64,000 nucleotides of DNA from CAYMGQ01 sp964390055 (GCA_964390055.1 CAYMGQ010000011.1:14165-78164), one strand, 5' to 3'. Counted from the first letter of the stretch, positions 25,709 to 34,977 are shown. Notes: generated from the sequence alone by a model not told the origin. Made by a program: numbers and translations.

Positions 25709-25754
25709 AAAAGCCGGTATTCTTACAAGACTCGCATCTTATAAGGATACCGGA
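25709..25754 (-). terminator. terminator of ribU
   Basis: CCGGTATTCTTA (25714-25725) pairs with TAAGGATACCGG (25742-25753) with one mismatch. On the minus strand the stem runs into CTTTTTATTTG. Confidence 0.85.
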
Positions 25755-25783
25755 ATTTCTCAAGTTTATCATATATCTATGAT

Positions 25784-26401
25784 CTATCTTTTAAGTATGG
25801 GAGAAACCTTTTTGTAAATCAAGATGGTGACGAGGGATAAAAGAGAACTTTTGAATAAGTTAAAGGGCGTAATCCCATAGAGTACCAATGTTGGTATATC
25901 TACAATCCTACTGTTAACCACAGTCCCCATCTTTATGATTGCCTCTATAGGCATAATTTTTGAGTAAAAGGGGATGATTAAGTGAGTATTTGAGATGGTA
26001 CCTACTGCTGTCATGGATATAATACCTGCTACAACCCCTAGAATAGCATGGAACCTATCCTTCTTATGATGATAAACTAGGGCTGCTGGTATTACATAGG
26101 AAGTCCCTATAATAAAATTAGATAGCTCCCCTACCCCTCCCGTAGAGGTTTGAATAAGGAAATGTAGGATGTTTTTAATCAAAACGATGAGCATGCCAGG
26201 TATAGGTCCTAGGGCAAATCCCCCTATAATTGCTGGTACTTCTGCCACATCAATTTTTAAGAAGCCCGGGAAAATTGGTAGGGGGAAATGAATAAACATC
26301 AATATATAAGACAAAACCCCCAATACCGAAATTTTAACTAGATTATTAGTCGTTAGAAACCTTGTGTCCTTGTAAGTAATTGTTTTTTCAATCTCATGCA
26401 T
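25784..26401 (-). CDS. ribU: riboflavin ECF transporter substrate-binding protein RibU
   Basis: 206 residues with about six membrane helices, the S component that binds riboflavin and works with the shared EcfA-EcfA'-EcfT module encoded elsewhere. Family features are FLKIDVAEVPAIIGGFALGPIPGM and TSTGGVGELSNFIIG. The frame is open to 26536, but that part is the FMN riboswitch and its terminator; AGGGAGG lies 9 nt before ATG 26401, which is therefore the true start. Expression should fall when FMN is plentiful. Confidence 0.93.
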   Translation of the reverse strand: MHEIEKTITYKDTRFLTTNNLVKISVLGVLSYILMFIHFPLPIFPGFLKIDVAEVPAIIGGFALGPIPGMLIVLIKNILHFLIQTSTGGVGELSNFIIGTSYVIPAALVYHHKKDRFHAILGVVAGIISMTAVGTISNTHLIIPFYSKIMPIEAIIKMGTVVNSRIVDIPTLVLYGITPFNLFKSSLLSLVTILIYKKVSPILKR

Positions 26402-26479
26402 GTAAGCATACCTCCCTAAAATATTGTAATAATAAAACTGGGAGACCCTTAAATTTGGTATCAACTGGATATTAGCCAA

Positions 26480-26516
26480 CAAAAAATGCCCGAAGAAATA
26501 AGATTCTTCAGGCATA
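26480..26516 (-). terminator. riboswitch-controlled attenuator terminator before ribU
   Basis: ATGCCCGAAGAA (26486-26497) pairs with TTCTTCAGGCAT (26504-26515) apart from one C-A mismatch. On the minus strand a T6 tract follows. It lies between the FMN aptamer and the ribU start, as expected for transcriptional attenuation. Confidence 0.88.
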
Positions 26517-26533
26517 TTATTAACAATATCCCG

Positions 26534-26650
26534 CATCTTCTCCCATCCAGACTTTACTGTCGGTACTGGAGTTTCACCAGTTCAATCGATTAATTTATCG
26601 AGTCGCGGACTTTAACCGCCGGTCGGGAATTACACCCTGCCCTGAAGAAT
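26534..26650 (-). ncRNA. FMN riboswitch (RFN element)
   Basis: Read on the minus strand this matches the RFN consensus throughout: AGGGCAGGGTGTAATTCCC, GACCGGCGGTTAAAGTCCGCGA, a variable stem, GGTGAAACTCCAGTACCGAC and AGTAAAGTCTGGATGGGAGA. FMN binding should favour the downstream terminator at 26480-26516 and shut off ribU. Confidence 0.97.
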
Positions 26651-26721
26651 AAAGCATATTCAATTTTCACTATTCATTATAACTCTTTTTCTTTTTATTT
26701 GCAAGTATTATTGTTAAAGCC

Positions 26722-27225
26722 CTATCCCTTAATCCTATCTGCACCCCTGTTTATATCCCTAAGAATTTTAATTTCTTCTTCTAGGGTAAAATTATATTTT
26801 CCAACTAAATAGGTAATGGTAAAAATTATAAGTAAATAAGGCAAAAAGCAAAAATTTCTAAGCCAATATCTGGACAATATTTCCTCCATAGATATTCCTA
26901 TTATATGGGGCAATATTATCTTATTTAAATTGCCTAGTAATAGGGCAATTACGCAAGCCATACAGTTAGAAATACCAGATACTAATATTGGAACCTGAAC
27001 TATAAGCCATGTTAATAAAACAAAGGATACGTATTTCATAAAGGTATGGATTCCAAAATTAAAAATTCTTCCTAGATAGTAACAAATTACTGCCTGAATT
27101 AGGCCAGCAATAAAAACTCGCCTTTTACTAGCCTTAATGCCAACCAAAAGAAGGCCTAAATAAATTAAAATTACGGCTTCGGCTATACCATTAATAAGCA
27201 CGCCCCCTATAGGCATATTGTCCAT
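26722..27225 (-). CDS. small polytopic membrane protein of unknown function
   Basis: 167 residues with about five hydrophobic segments, for example GIAEAVILIYLGLLLVGI, VSFVLLTWLIVQVPILVSGI and FLPYLLIIFTITYLVG, ending in a short charged tail. The start has AAGGGGA about 9 nt upstream. Topology resembles the membrane halves of some clostridial sensor proteins of the Spo0B/GHKL group, but no kinase follows. It lies between tex and the FMN riboswitch. I do not recognise the family; the coding call rests on length, ribosome site and regular hydrophobic pattern. Confidence 0.6.
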   Translation of the reverse strand: MDNMPIGGVLINGIAEAVILIYLGLLLVGIKASKRRVFIAGLIQAVICYYLGRIFNFGIHTFMKYVSFVLLTWLIVQVPILVSGISNCMACVIALLLGNLNKIILPHIIGISMEEILSRYWLRNFCFLPYLLIIFTITYLVGKYNFTLEEEIKILRDINRGADRIKG

Positions 27226-27275
27226 TAAAAAAATCCCCTTTTCCCAATTTTCATCTATCTAGTATATAGACGTAA

Positions 27276-29465
27276 TTAGCCCCTAGAATGTTTCATGGAT
27301 AATGAAATTCTACCTCTTTTTTCATCTAAATCTATGATTCTTACTTGAACCTCATCTCCTACTGAAACCACATCCATAGGATCCTTTACAAATCTATCAC
27401 TTAATTCTGAGATATGCACTAAGCCGTCTTGTTTTACCCCTATATCTACAAAGGCCCCAAAATCCACTACGTTTCTAACAGTTCCTGTCATTAGCATGTC
27501 TATTTTTAAATCCTCCATTTTAAGAACATCACTTCTAAATATGGGCCTTGGCATCTCTTCCCTAGGGTCTCTTCCTGGTTTTTTAACTTCTTCAATAATA
27601 TCCCTTAGGGTTGGTAGCCCTATATCCAATTCTTGGGCCAAGCCCCTTAATTCCTTGCCCATATTGGACTTTATTCCCTCCTTGTTGCCATAGATTCTTT
27701 CCTCTATCTGCCTAAGTTTACCTAGGGCAATATCTTCCTTGCTATAACCCAGTTTATCCAAAAGTTTCATGGTTATGGTATAGGATTCAGGATGGACTGC
27801 TGTATTATCCAGGGGCTGGCTTCCTTGAGATATTCTCAAAAACCCCGCGCACTGTTCAAAGGTCTTATCACCTAATCGTTTTACCTCCTTTAGTTCCTTC
27901 CTGTTGGTAAACCTGCCCTTTTCATCCCTATACTTAACTATATTTCTAGCCACAGAAGGGGTAACCCCAGATACGTATTGTAATAGGGCAGGGGTTGCAG
28001 TGTTTAAATCTACACCCACACTGTTAACACAGTCCTCCACTACATTTGTAAGGGTCTCTCCCAATCTTGTCTGGTTTAAATCATGCTGATACTGGCCAAC
28101 ACCTATACTACGTGGATCTATTTTTACCAATTCTGCCAAGGGGTCCTGTAGCCTTCTTCCTATGGAAATAGCCCCCCTTATGGATACATCTATATCCGGA
28201 TATTCCTCTGAGGCTAATTTTGAGGCAGAATACACTGAGGCACCAGCCTCATCGATTATTGTATAATATACCTTACTCTTTATTTCCTTTAGTAACTCTG
28301 CCACTAGGAGTTCTGTCTCCCTAGAAGCTGTTCCATTTCCAATGGGTATAATATCAATATCATATTTTTCTATTGTTTCCCTCAATATCTTCTTGCTTTC
28401 ATCTTCTCCCCTTTGCGAACTGTAGGGGTAAATTGTATTATAGTCCAATAGTTTTCCAGTTTCATCTAAAACAGCTATCTTGCACCCAGTCCTATAGCCA
28501 GGGTCAATTGCCAGGACCCTAACATTATTAACAGGTGGAGTTAGCAATAGGGGCTTTGTATTCTTGGCAAAAACCTTTATGGCCTCCTCCTCTGCCCTTT
28601 CTGTCAAAAGATTTCTTATTTCCCTTTCAATAGAAGGGGCAATTAATCTCTTGTAGGCGTCTTCTATGGCCTCCTTGAGTAAAGGCCTTACTATAGATTG
28701 GCCTTGACTAATAACCCTCTCTGATAGATAGTTTATAATCTCCTCATCAGGGCTTAGAAGCTTTACCCTAAGCTTTTTCTCCTTCTCACCCCGATTAATG
28801 GCTAGGACCCTATGGTTGGGTATTTTGTTGACAGATTCATTATAGTCGTAATACATTTCATAAACCGACCCTTCCTCGGGGTCCACTGCCTCACTCCTTA
28901 CAAGTCCACTATCTATATTGATTTTTCTAATATCCTGCCTGTATTCGGGGTTATCAGAGATAATCTCCGCAATAATATCCTTAGCCCCATCAAGGGCATC
29001 CTGGCTAGTAAGCACCTCTAGTTCTTCGTTGATAAAGGGTTGGGCCAATTCTTCTACTGTCCCTTCCATTACTTCTTGACTAAAAATCAAATCAGCCAGA
29101 GCCTCTAACCCTTTTTCCTTGGCCATGGTGGCCCTTGTCCTTCTTTTTGGTCTAAAAGGCCTATATAGGTCCTCTATCCTTTGCAAAACATTTGCCTGCA
29201 GGATCTCCTCCTTTAACTCCTGGGTCAGCTTACCCTGCTCCTCAATTAGACTTATAACTTCCTTCTTCCTATCTTCTAGATTTCTTAAATAGACCAGCCT
29301 ATCATAAAGGTTTCTAAGCAACTCATCATCCAACTCACCCGTCATTTCCTTACGGTAACGGGCTATAAAGGGGATGGTGTTGCCCTCATCTATCAAGTCA
29401 ATTGTGTTTTTAACCTGAAATTCCTTGAGTTTAAATTCTTTCATTAGTTCTTTGATGATTTTCAT
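27276..29465 (-). CDS. tex: RNA-binding transcriptional accessory protein Tex
   Basis: 729 residues from ATG 29465, chosen because GGAGG lies 7 nt upstream; the open frame to 29579 runs through a terminator. Domain order is N-terminal Tex helices (NTIPFIARYRKEMTG), a YqgF-like RNase H fold (VRVLAIDPGYRTGCKIAVLD), helix-hairpin-helix segments (NTATPALLQYVSGVTPSVARNIV) and a C-terminal S1 domain (GTVRNVVDFGAFVDIGVKQDGLVHISELS). Tex binds nucleic acid and is associated with transcription elongation; its exact role is unsettled. Single-gene unit with its own leader. Confidence 0.96.
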   Translation of the reverse strand: MKIIKELMKEFKLKEFQVKNTIDLIDEGNTIPFIARYRKEMTGELDDELLRNLYDRLVYLRNLEDRKKEVISLIEEQGKLTQELKEEILQANVLQRIEDLYRPFRPKRRTRATMAKEKGLEALADLIFSQEVMEGTVEELAQPFINEELEVLTSQDALDGAKDIIAEIISDNPEYRQDIRKINIDSGLVRSEAVDPEEGSVYEMYYDYNESVNKIPNHRVLAINRGEKEKKLRVKLLSPDEEIINYLSERVISQGQSIVRPLLKEAIEDAYKRLIAPSIEREIRNLLTERAEEEAIKVFAKNTKPLLLTPPVNNVRVLAIDPGYRTGCKIAVLDETGKLLDYNTIYPYSSQRGEDESKKILRETIEKYDIDIIPIGNGTASRETELLVAELLKEIKSKVYYTIIDEAGASVYSASKLASEEYPDIDVSIRGAISIGRRLQDPLAELVKIDPRSIGVGQYQHDLNQTRLGETLTNVVEDCVNSVGVDLNTATPALLQYVSGVTPSVARNIVKYRDEKGRFTNRKELKEVKRLGDKTFEQCAGFLRISQGSQPLDNTAVHPESYTITMKLLDKLGYSKEDIALGKLRQIEERIYGNKEGIKSNMGKELRGLAQELDIGLPTLRDIIEEVKKPGRDPREEMPRPIFRSDVLKMEDLKIDMLMTGTVRNVVDFGAFVDIGVKQDGLVHISELSDRFVKDPMDVVSVGDEVQVRIIDLDEKRGRISLSMKHSRG

Positions 29466-29504
29466 CCATTTGCCTCCTAGTTCTTTATGAATATTATTAT
29501 AACA

Positions 29505-29543
29505 CAAAAAGAAAATCCCTCCCAGATTTTTCCTAGGAGGGTA
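29505..29543 (-). terminator. terminator of the flagellin-fliS unit
   Basis: CCCTCC (29517-29522) pairs with GGAGGG (29536-29541). On the minus strand it is followed by ATTTTCTTTTTG. It lies directly past the fliS-like stop. Confidence 0.75.
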
Positions 29544-29550
29544 GCATCTA

Positions 29551-30024
29551 TTATCCTTTTTGCCACTTATCCTCATCATCTATAACATAGTCAGTAAGTT
29601 GCCCCTTGCCATAGGTCATGCCCGCCACAATCTTGGGTCCCTTGGATGGAGATTCCTGGGCTTGCACTCCTTCCCTATCCCCCAGCTCCTTCCATCCCTC
29701 ATAAATAGGGGTTACAACCTTTATTGCTAAATGGAGTTGCTCCGCATCTTTATTATTATATGCCCCAGTTATTAGCTGATTTAGGTATAGATATATCCTT
29801 CTTAAATTGTTAGCTACTTCTGAATCCCCTTGTAAAGTTGATAACAATTCTGCTAGAATTTCCCTGGCTTTTTGAATAAAGATATTTAAATCCCCTAGGG
29901 AATTAGCCTCCAAGGAGTCAATAGCATCCCTGAGTGTATCAATTAAACCTTCGTATAGAATTACTACTAATTCTGCATCATTGGAATTAGCAACCCGGTT
30001 GGCAAGGTACTCTTTTTCAATCAT
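29551..30024 (-). CDS. fliS: FliS-like flagellin export chaperone with C-terminal extension
   Basis: 157 residues. The first 115 match FliS: a four-helix chaperone that binds the C-terminal D0 helix of flagellin and prevents premature polymerisation. Recognisable parts are ELVVILYEGLIDTLRDAI and VANNLRRIYLYLNQLITGAYNNKDA. About 40 extra residues follow (KGPKIVAGMTYGKGQLTDYV) that normal FliS lacks. A second, ordinary-length FliS is encoded beside fliD at 41993-42373. Adjacency to flagellin suggests this copy is the flagellin-dedicated one. Confidence 0.82.
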   Translation of the reverse strand: MIEKEYLANRVANSNDAELVVILYEGLIDTLRDAIDSLEANSLGDLNIFIQKAREILAELLSTLQGDSEVANNLRRIYLYLNQLITGAYNNKDAEQLHLAIKVVTPIYEGWKELGDREGVQAQESPSKGPKIVAGMTYGKGQLTDYVIDDEDKWQKG

Positions 30025-30111
30025 TTTATCACTCCAGTTTATGTAATAGTCTTTACCTGGACTTTCTTGACTTTATAATCAAGGCCATAGGGCTTAAAAT
30101 TCTTCAACCCA

Positions 30112-30147
30112 TTAAGAATAACAATTCCTTTATTGTTCTTATTCAAG
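30112..30147 (-). terminator. weak hairpin after the flagellin gene
   Basis: AAGAATAACAAT (from about 30115) can pair with ATTGTTCTTATT (to about 30145) with one bulge. There is no good T-tract, so it may be an mRNA 3' stabiliser that raises flagellin output over the downstream fliS. Confidence 0.45.
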
Positions 30148-30149
30148 TA

Positions 30150-31790
30150 CTAGTTGCCTAATAATTGTAATATGGATTGGGGCCTTTGGTTAGCCTGGGC
30201 CAACATAGCAACCCCTGATTGGGTCAAAATACTTAATTTTGTAAACTCTGACATTTCTAGGGCCATATCTGCATCTTCAATCCTAGATAAGGCTGCTGTT
30301 AGGTTCTCCGTTGTGTTGTCTAAGTTGGCAGCTGTATATTCTAAACGGTTTTGAGTTGCCCCTAAGGACCCCCTTAATTCAGCAAGCTTGACTATTCCAT
30401 TATCATAGACTGTTATGGCAGCTGTTGCCTTGTCCTCAGTAGATAAATCAAGGGCATATTCAATAGTTCCTTCAGACAAACCATCTGTTACCTCTATAAC
30501 CCCCCTAAAGGCTGCCCCCTTAACACCTGTATTGCCGTCAGGAGTGGCTGAACTAATACCCAGTTTGGTAGCCCTAATATCCCCAACTTCTAGCCTAAAG
30601 CCTTGACCTTGGTTGGGACCAATTTGTAAGTTAGTTACAAACTCACCAGGGGTTCCCTCTAGGAAAATCGCCTGTCCTGCAAAGCCCTCCACCTCAGACT
30701 CTATAATCAGCCTGGTAGATAGATTTTCATCTACCCTCATTTGGACACCTTCAAAGCCAAGACTAGCTACTATTTTTACAAGATCAGTTGTGTCATCCCC
30801 GGTGGCCAAACCCTTACCATTAATATCAATGGGCCTATTGGAACCTGTATAGGGACCAACACTACTATCAAAAAATTCAATTTTTTGTCCGCCAATAGTT
30901 AGGGTAGACCCTATCTCTGGCATTTCCTTGAATAAAAAGCTACCCTTTGCCCTACCTAGGTCCTTTTCTGCCTCCCCAGTTTCCCTTAAGGGATCTGGGT
31001 CATCTGGATCAATTTCACCAAAGAGATCTTTAAGAATATCATCAGTTCCTGTTATTTTTAATTCACTAGCCCCACCAATAGAAGTTGTCCTAATCTCGAG
31101 GGTGCCATCATCCCTAAAGTTGGCCTCCCCCAAGTCACCCATAGCATTATTCAATGCCTCCAGTAGGTTAGCCCTTGTTGAATTTTCTGTACTACCATCT
31201 AATTTATTTAAGTTAACAGACCTTTCCTCTCCATTCACCCAAATTGAGAGCTGCTGCGATTTCAAATCCCCCAAGTTAGCAACGTCATCATCAGCAAGTA
31301 ACTCTAATCCCGTTATTTGAGCAGGACTTCCTGTAGACATCCTATGGACTGTGGTATGACTATCAGGGTTTGAGTTTCCCCTAAGGAGCTTCCTAGTATT
31401 AAATTCCGTCCCATTTGCAATCCGATTTATCTCTGAGGTTAATTGATTTATTTCATCTTGAACGGATTTCCTATCCTCATCAGTCATAGCCCCATTGGCA
31501 GCCTGGACCGCTAGTTCCCTCATCCTCTGAAGCATAGAGTGCACCTCATTCATGGCCCCCTCTGCTGTTTGGATTAAAGATATCCCATCCAAGGTATTTT
31601 GCGAAGCCTTTCTAAGCCCCCTAACCTGGGCCTTCATTTTTTCTGATATTGCCATTCCAGCTGCATCATCAGCAGCCCTATTTATTCTCTTTCCAGAGGA
31701 AAGCCTCTCCAAAACCTTTGTGGATTTATTTGTATTACCTGTTAAAAGCCTATGGGCATTTAATGCCGGAATATTGTGGTTAATCCTCAT
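30150..31790 (-). CDS. hag: flagellin
   Basis: 546 residues. The N-terminal D0/D1 region (MRINHNIPALNAHRLLTGN, then LSSGKRINRAADDAAGMAIS and NTLDGISLIQTAEGAMNE) and the C-terminal D1/D0 region (RIEDADMALEMSEFTKLSIL to NQRPQSILQLLGN) are typical. Between them is an insertion of roughly 270 residues forming surface-exposed D2/D3-like domains; minimal Bacillus flagellin is about 300 residues. This middle part is the antigenically variable portion. GGGGAGG precedes the ATG and a sigma-28 site lies about 95 bases upstream. Confidence 0.97.
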   Translation of the reverse strand: MRINHNIPALNAHRLLTGNTNKSTKVLERLSSGKRINRAADDAAGMAISEKMKAQVRGLRKASQNTLDGISLIQTAEGAMNEVHSMLQRMRELAVQAANGAMTDEDRKSVQDEINQLTSEINRIANGTEFNTRKLLRGNSNPDSHTTVHRMSTGSPAQITGLELLADDDVANLGDLKSQQLSIWVNGEERSVNLNKLDGSTENSTRANLLEALNNAMGDLGEANFRDDGTLEIRTTSIGGASELKITGTDDILKDLFGEIDPDDPDPLRETGEAEKDLGRAKGSFLFKEMPEIGSTLTIGGQKIEFFDSSVGPYTGSNRPIDINGKGLATGDDTTDLVKIVASLGFEGVQMRVDENLSTRLIIESEVEGFAGQAIFLEGTPGEFVTNLQIGPNQGQGFRLEVGDIRATKLGISSATPDGNTGVKGAAFRGVIEVTDGLSEGTIEYALDLSTEDKATAAITVYDNGIVKLAELRGSLGATQNRLEYTAANLDNTTENLTAALSRIEDADMALEMSEFTKLSILTQSGVAMLAQANQRPQSILQLLGN

Positions 31791-31882
31791 TATTTTTTCC
31801 TCCCCTTTTTCTCAAATATACAAAATGAAATTTATCTCTTAACCCCTAAATTACTAGAGTTTAAATTTAAGACCTATTATAC

Positions 31883-31910
31883 TTATCGACATATTTTCCT
31901 TTTTTCTTTA
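31883..31910 (-). promoter_or_regulatory. sigma-28 (FliA/SigD) promoter of flagellin
   Basis: On the minus strand TAAA (31907-31910), 16 nt, GTCGATAA (31883-31890); consensus TAAA-N15/16-GCCGATAA. Confidence 0.75.
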
Positions 31911-31940
31911 AGGTCTTTGTAGAAAAAGCCCACCTGCCTG

Positions 31941-32216
31941 CTAAAGCGCTTTTTCGCCATCCACCATATCAACAAAAATTAGTATCTGTGCCACCACCTC
32001 ATAGAGTTCTGGGGGGATTTCTGTCCCCACTTTATACTGGATTAATTGTCTTATTAATTTGTCATCCTTATGCAGGGGTATGTCTTTTGCCCTGGCCCTT
32101 TCCAAGATATTTTCCGCTGTAACCCCAATACCGGAAGCTATAATCTTGGGGGCATCATCTTCTTCCATATCATATTTTAGTGCAACTGCCTGCGTCTTGT
32201 CCTTATCCTCTGTCAT
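31941..32216 (-). CDS. FlhB-like C-terminal domain protein (FlhX type)
   Basis: 91 residues from ATG 32216, which has AGGGGTG 6 nt upstream; a GTG at 32225 overlaps that site. The chain (AVALKYDMEEDDAPKIIASG, ENILERARAKDIPLHKDD, YEVVAQILIFVDMVDGE) corresponds to the soluble part of FlhB downstream of its NPTH autocleavage site, and that motif is absent. FlhB is the type III export gate component that switches substrate class. Stand-alone versions, called FlhX in some bacteria, can partly substitute for cleaved FlhB. It is paired with a FliK-like gene, the partner in hook-length control. Confidence 0.88.
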   Translation of the reverse strand: MTEDKDKTQAVALKYDMEEDDAPKIIASGIGVTAENILERARAKDIPLHKDDKLIRQLIQYKVGTEIPPELYEVVAQILIFVDMVDGEKAL

Positions 32217-32227
32217 TTTCTTCACCC

Positions 32228-34297
32228 CTATATTCTGATATCTAAAAGACTTCTTATGGGCCTGTAAGTAACAGGGATTTCATTGACCATTGTCAATAGG
32301 TTTTGTTCCTCTTCCACCCGGAAATCCATATCCTTTAATTCATAGCCTAAATCTGATAGGAGGCCTTCGATTATCTTTTGATTTCTTTGGAAAAGTTCCC
32401 TGTCCTCATGGCTTTTGACCCCAACTTTCATAACTACCCTCTTATACCTTACGCTAGTATAAATATTGATATTGCCCATATTATTTGTATCAAAATTCAA
32501 TAAGATTGACATATTGTCTGGATCAATTTTCTTTCTAGCTCTTTTTTTGTTCATAATAAAAACTTGTAAATTCTTCAACTGCTTATCCATAATAATGGGA
32601 ATTTGCAAGAGGGTGTCCCCACGATTTAGTTGGTTTTGTAATTCTATACTATCCCTTAGCCTTGTGCTAGTCCTTCCTAAAAGGTCTCTTTCGCCCTTGC
32701 CTAGCAAGTAGGCCTTATCCCCCACTTCTTCTAGCCATTCGCCTATTTGTCTATAAACCCTCTCTGTCTTAAATTTACCAGACTTTATATCCTCTGTTAA
32801 CTTAAAAAGATAATCTTTAATTTCCCTCTCCAAAACTTGTAATTCCCTCCGCTGACTTTTTTCTACTATTTTTATAATGTTTTCAAGTTCATTGGCTATT
32901 TGCTTTTCATTGTTTAACAATAATTGCATATTATTTATTTCTCTCAGTTTGACAGGTATGGCATTTTTTATTAGCAGGGGCAAAATAGTCTTCTGATTTT
33001 TCCCTATCAATTGCATGCTTTCTACAAGCCTATCTATACCTTGAAATTCCCTTGTTTCCTCCTGGCCCCCCACTGCCCTGGGGCTTGGCCCTTGGGGGAT
33101 TTCATCTGCAAATTTCGACAGCCTTACCACATCCTCCCTTTCTAACTGGATACCTGCCTTAATAATTTGAGCGGTTTTTTCATAAGTTAAGCTGTCTTTT
33201 AAGTTGACCAGGGCTAGTTTGACCCCATCAACCCTCTCTACATTTTCCCTTGTGACCTCTATCCCCTTACGGATTAGCTCCTTTGCAAGCTCCATAGCCC
33301 GTCCCGTCACTTCCATCCCTGAGCTGGTTAATATAGATTTGATACTTCCCTCCATAGCTACTAAATCCTCGGAAGTTACCCGGCTAGTTTGAGAAAAGAT
33401 ACCTTCATAGGCCCTACTCCCTATTTGACTAAGTTTTCCATCTATTTCTATAACATTTTTAGTGATTGAATTCTTCAGTTTATATAAATTATCAATTGAT
33501 GCCTCTATTTTATTTCTTATACTATCTATAATAGTGGCCTCTTCTATGTCTTGAAGATTATCCAACTTGTTAAAAATACTATTTACCCTTTCAATATTTA
33601 TCTTGTTTACCTCTAAACCGGCCTTAGATAAGGCCCGGATAATATCGGTAATATCCTTGCCCATCCTATTGCCATAAAGCTGGAGGGCTATCTTCTCGGC
33701 TTCATCCACAGTCATTTTATTGCGTGACATAAAGAATCTAAGTAGGGAAAAGCCCTGCTCCTCTTTTCTGTTTTCCCCAATTATATTTACGATCTCCTCC
33801 AGAGATTTTTCCCCAATATCTATATTGTCCTCCATTAGCCTTATAGCTGTTTCATAATCCAAACCCTGAATCAGCTTTCCCAAGTTGGCCTTGGATTGAA
33901 GAAAGTAAAGTAAATTTTCCCTAGTTATATCAATACCATATTCACCCAGTATCCTCAAGGCTTCCTTACTCTCTTCATTAATAGGTAAGTTCAAACTTTC
34001 TAATATTGCCTCCCCATCACTAATTTGAAGGGGTAGGGACACATCTTCCTCCTTCTCCTTTATATGGTGAAGCTTTGACTTGACTATATTGCCTTTATCA
34101 ATAACTACTGTGTCTCCGATTTCACCCTCTATATTTTCCCCTACTTCCATCTCTAGGACTCTGTTATTTCCAATATCTATTTTTACATTATTTCCATCCT
34201 TCTCTAGCAAAGTACCCCTTATCTTAACAGAAGAAGTTTCCTCATAGGATTGCTGGGGTATTCTTTGGCTCATATCCGTAGTGATACTATTATTCAT
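32228..34297 (-). CDS. FliK-like flagellar protein (large, DUF6240-like)
   Basis: 689 residues, mostly helical and charged, with no signal peptide. A short N-terminal beta domain (VKIRGTLLEKDGNNVKIDIG) resembles the start of clostridial flagellar hook-length proteins, a long helical middle repeats EVNKINIERVNSIF-type segments (GIEVTRENVERVDGVK, NIERVNSIFNKLDN), and the C-terminal 100 residues (QVFIMNKKRARKKI, MSILLNFDTNNMGNINIYTS) look like the compact C-terminal domain of FliK that contacts FlhB. It lies 11 bases upstream of the FlhB-like gene and has its own sigma-28 promoter. The FliK assignment is an inference from position and fold-like pattern. Confidence 0.6.
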   Translation of the reverse strand: MNNSITTDMSQRIPQQSYEETSSVKIRGTLLEKDGNNVKIDIGNNRVLEMEVGENIEGEIGDTVVIDKGNIVKSKLHHIKEKEEDVSLPLQISDGEAILESLNLPINEESKEALRILGEYGIDITRENLLYFLQSKANLGKLIQGLDYETAIRLMEDNIDIGEKSLEEIVNIIGENRKEEQGFSLLRFFMSRNKMTVDEAEKIALQLYGNRMGKDITDIIRALSKAGLEVNKINIERVNSIFNKLDNLQDIEEATIIDSIRNKIEASIDNLYKLKNSITKNVIEIDGKLSQIGSRAYEGIFSQTSRVTSEDLVAMEGSIKSILTSSGMEVTGRAMELAKELIRKGIEVTRENVERVDGVKLALVNLKDSLTYEKTAQIIKAGIQLEREDVVRLSKFADEIPQGPSPRAVGGQEETREFQGIDRLVESMQLIGKNQKTILPLLIKNAIPVKLREINNMQLLLNNEKQIANELENIIKIVEKSQRRELQVLEREIKDYLFKLTEDIKSGKFKTERVYRQIGEWLEEVGDKAYLLGKGERDLLGRTSTRLRDSIELQNQLNRGDTLLQIPIIMDKQLKNLQVFIMNKKRARKKIDPDNMSILLNFDTNNMGNINIYTSVRYKRVVMKVGVKSHEDRELFQRNQKIIEGLLSDLGYELKDMDFRVEEEQNLLTMVNEIPVTYRPIRSLLDIRI

Positions 34298-34329
34298 TTG
34301 GTCCCACCGTCCTTTTGACTTCTACTTAT

Positions 34330-34357
34330 ATATCGTCATTTTTACCCCTTATCTTTA
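34330..34357 (-). promoter_or_regulatory. sigma-28 promoter of the FliK-like/FlhB-like pair
   Basis: On the minus strand TAAA (34354-34357), 16 nt, GACGATAT (34330-34337). It stands back to back with the plus-strand site at 34373. Confidence 0.7.
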
Positions 34358-34372
34358 ACAGCTTAAAAGCAC

Positions 34373-34400
34373 TCAAGGATTTGCTAGTAGTTGCCGATAG
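34373..34400 (+). promoter_or_regulatory. sigma-28-like promoter of yaaR
   Basis: TCAA (34373-34376), 16 nt, GCCGATAG (34393-34400). The -10 half is a close match to GCCGATAA; the -35 half has one mismatch to TAAA. Confidence 0.6.
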
Positions 34401-34495
34401 AATATTAGAAGACTCATTTTTATGAGCTTTTTACCTAGAATAGTTTGTATAAATTAGATATAATGGATACACAGGCTTTTTATGGAGGTTATAAG

Positions 34496-34942
34496 ATGAG
34501 TAGAATAGATCCTATTAGTATAAATGAAGTCATGAATATCATAGAACCCCAAGGGAAAAAAATAGATAGCAAACAGGAACAATTCATTAGCAAATTTGAT
34601 GAAATCCAATCCCAGCATGTCAGAGACCACCTAGAGGACCTCTATGTGGCCGTTACCGACCAGGCAAAAAAAATTGGGGAAAAAATGGAGTTGCAAGAGA
34701 TTGTAAAATATAAAAAATTAGTTAGAGAGTTCCTGGATGTAGCTACAAAAAACTCCCATAGATTTTCCAAACAAAATTTTCTAGATAGGAGAGGTAGACA
34801 CCGGGTCTACTGCATTGTTAAGAGGGTCGATAGAGAACTAGAAGCCCTTACAAAGGATTTTTTAAACCAGGAAGTTGACCGGCTTAATATAATTAATCGG
34901 CTAGATGATATTAGGGGCATGTTACTAGATATTTTTATGTAA
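34496..34942 (+). CDS. yaaR: YaaR family protein (DUF327)
   Basis: 148 residues from ATG 34496 with GGAGG 7 nt upstream; the frame continues back to 34445 without a ribosome site. It is a helical cytoplasmic protein; DUF327 features are SQHVRDHLEDLYVAVTDQAKKI, YKKLVREFLDVATKNSHRFSK and RGRHRVYCIVKRVDRELEALT. The biochemical role of YaaR is unknown. Control by a sigma-28-type promoter and location next to flagellar genes suggest a motility link in this organism. Confidence 0.88.
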   Translation: MSRIDPISINEVMNIIEPQGKKIDSKQEQFISKFDEIQSQHVRDHLEDLYVAVTDQAKKIGEKMELQEIVKYKKLVREFLDVATKNSHRFSKQNFLDRRGRHRVYCIVKRVDRELEALTKDFLNQEVDRLNIINRLDDIRGMLLDIFM

Positions 34943-34946
34943 ACAA

Positions 34947-34977
34947 AGGAACCTGCGAGATTGCAGGTTCCTTTTAC
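34947..34977 (+). terminator. terminator of yaaR
   Basis: AAGGAACCTGC (34947-34957) pairs perfectly with GCAGGTTCCTT (34963-34973) and is followed by TTTA. Confidence 0.9.
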
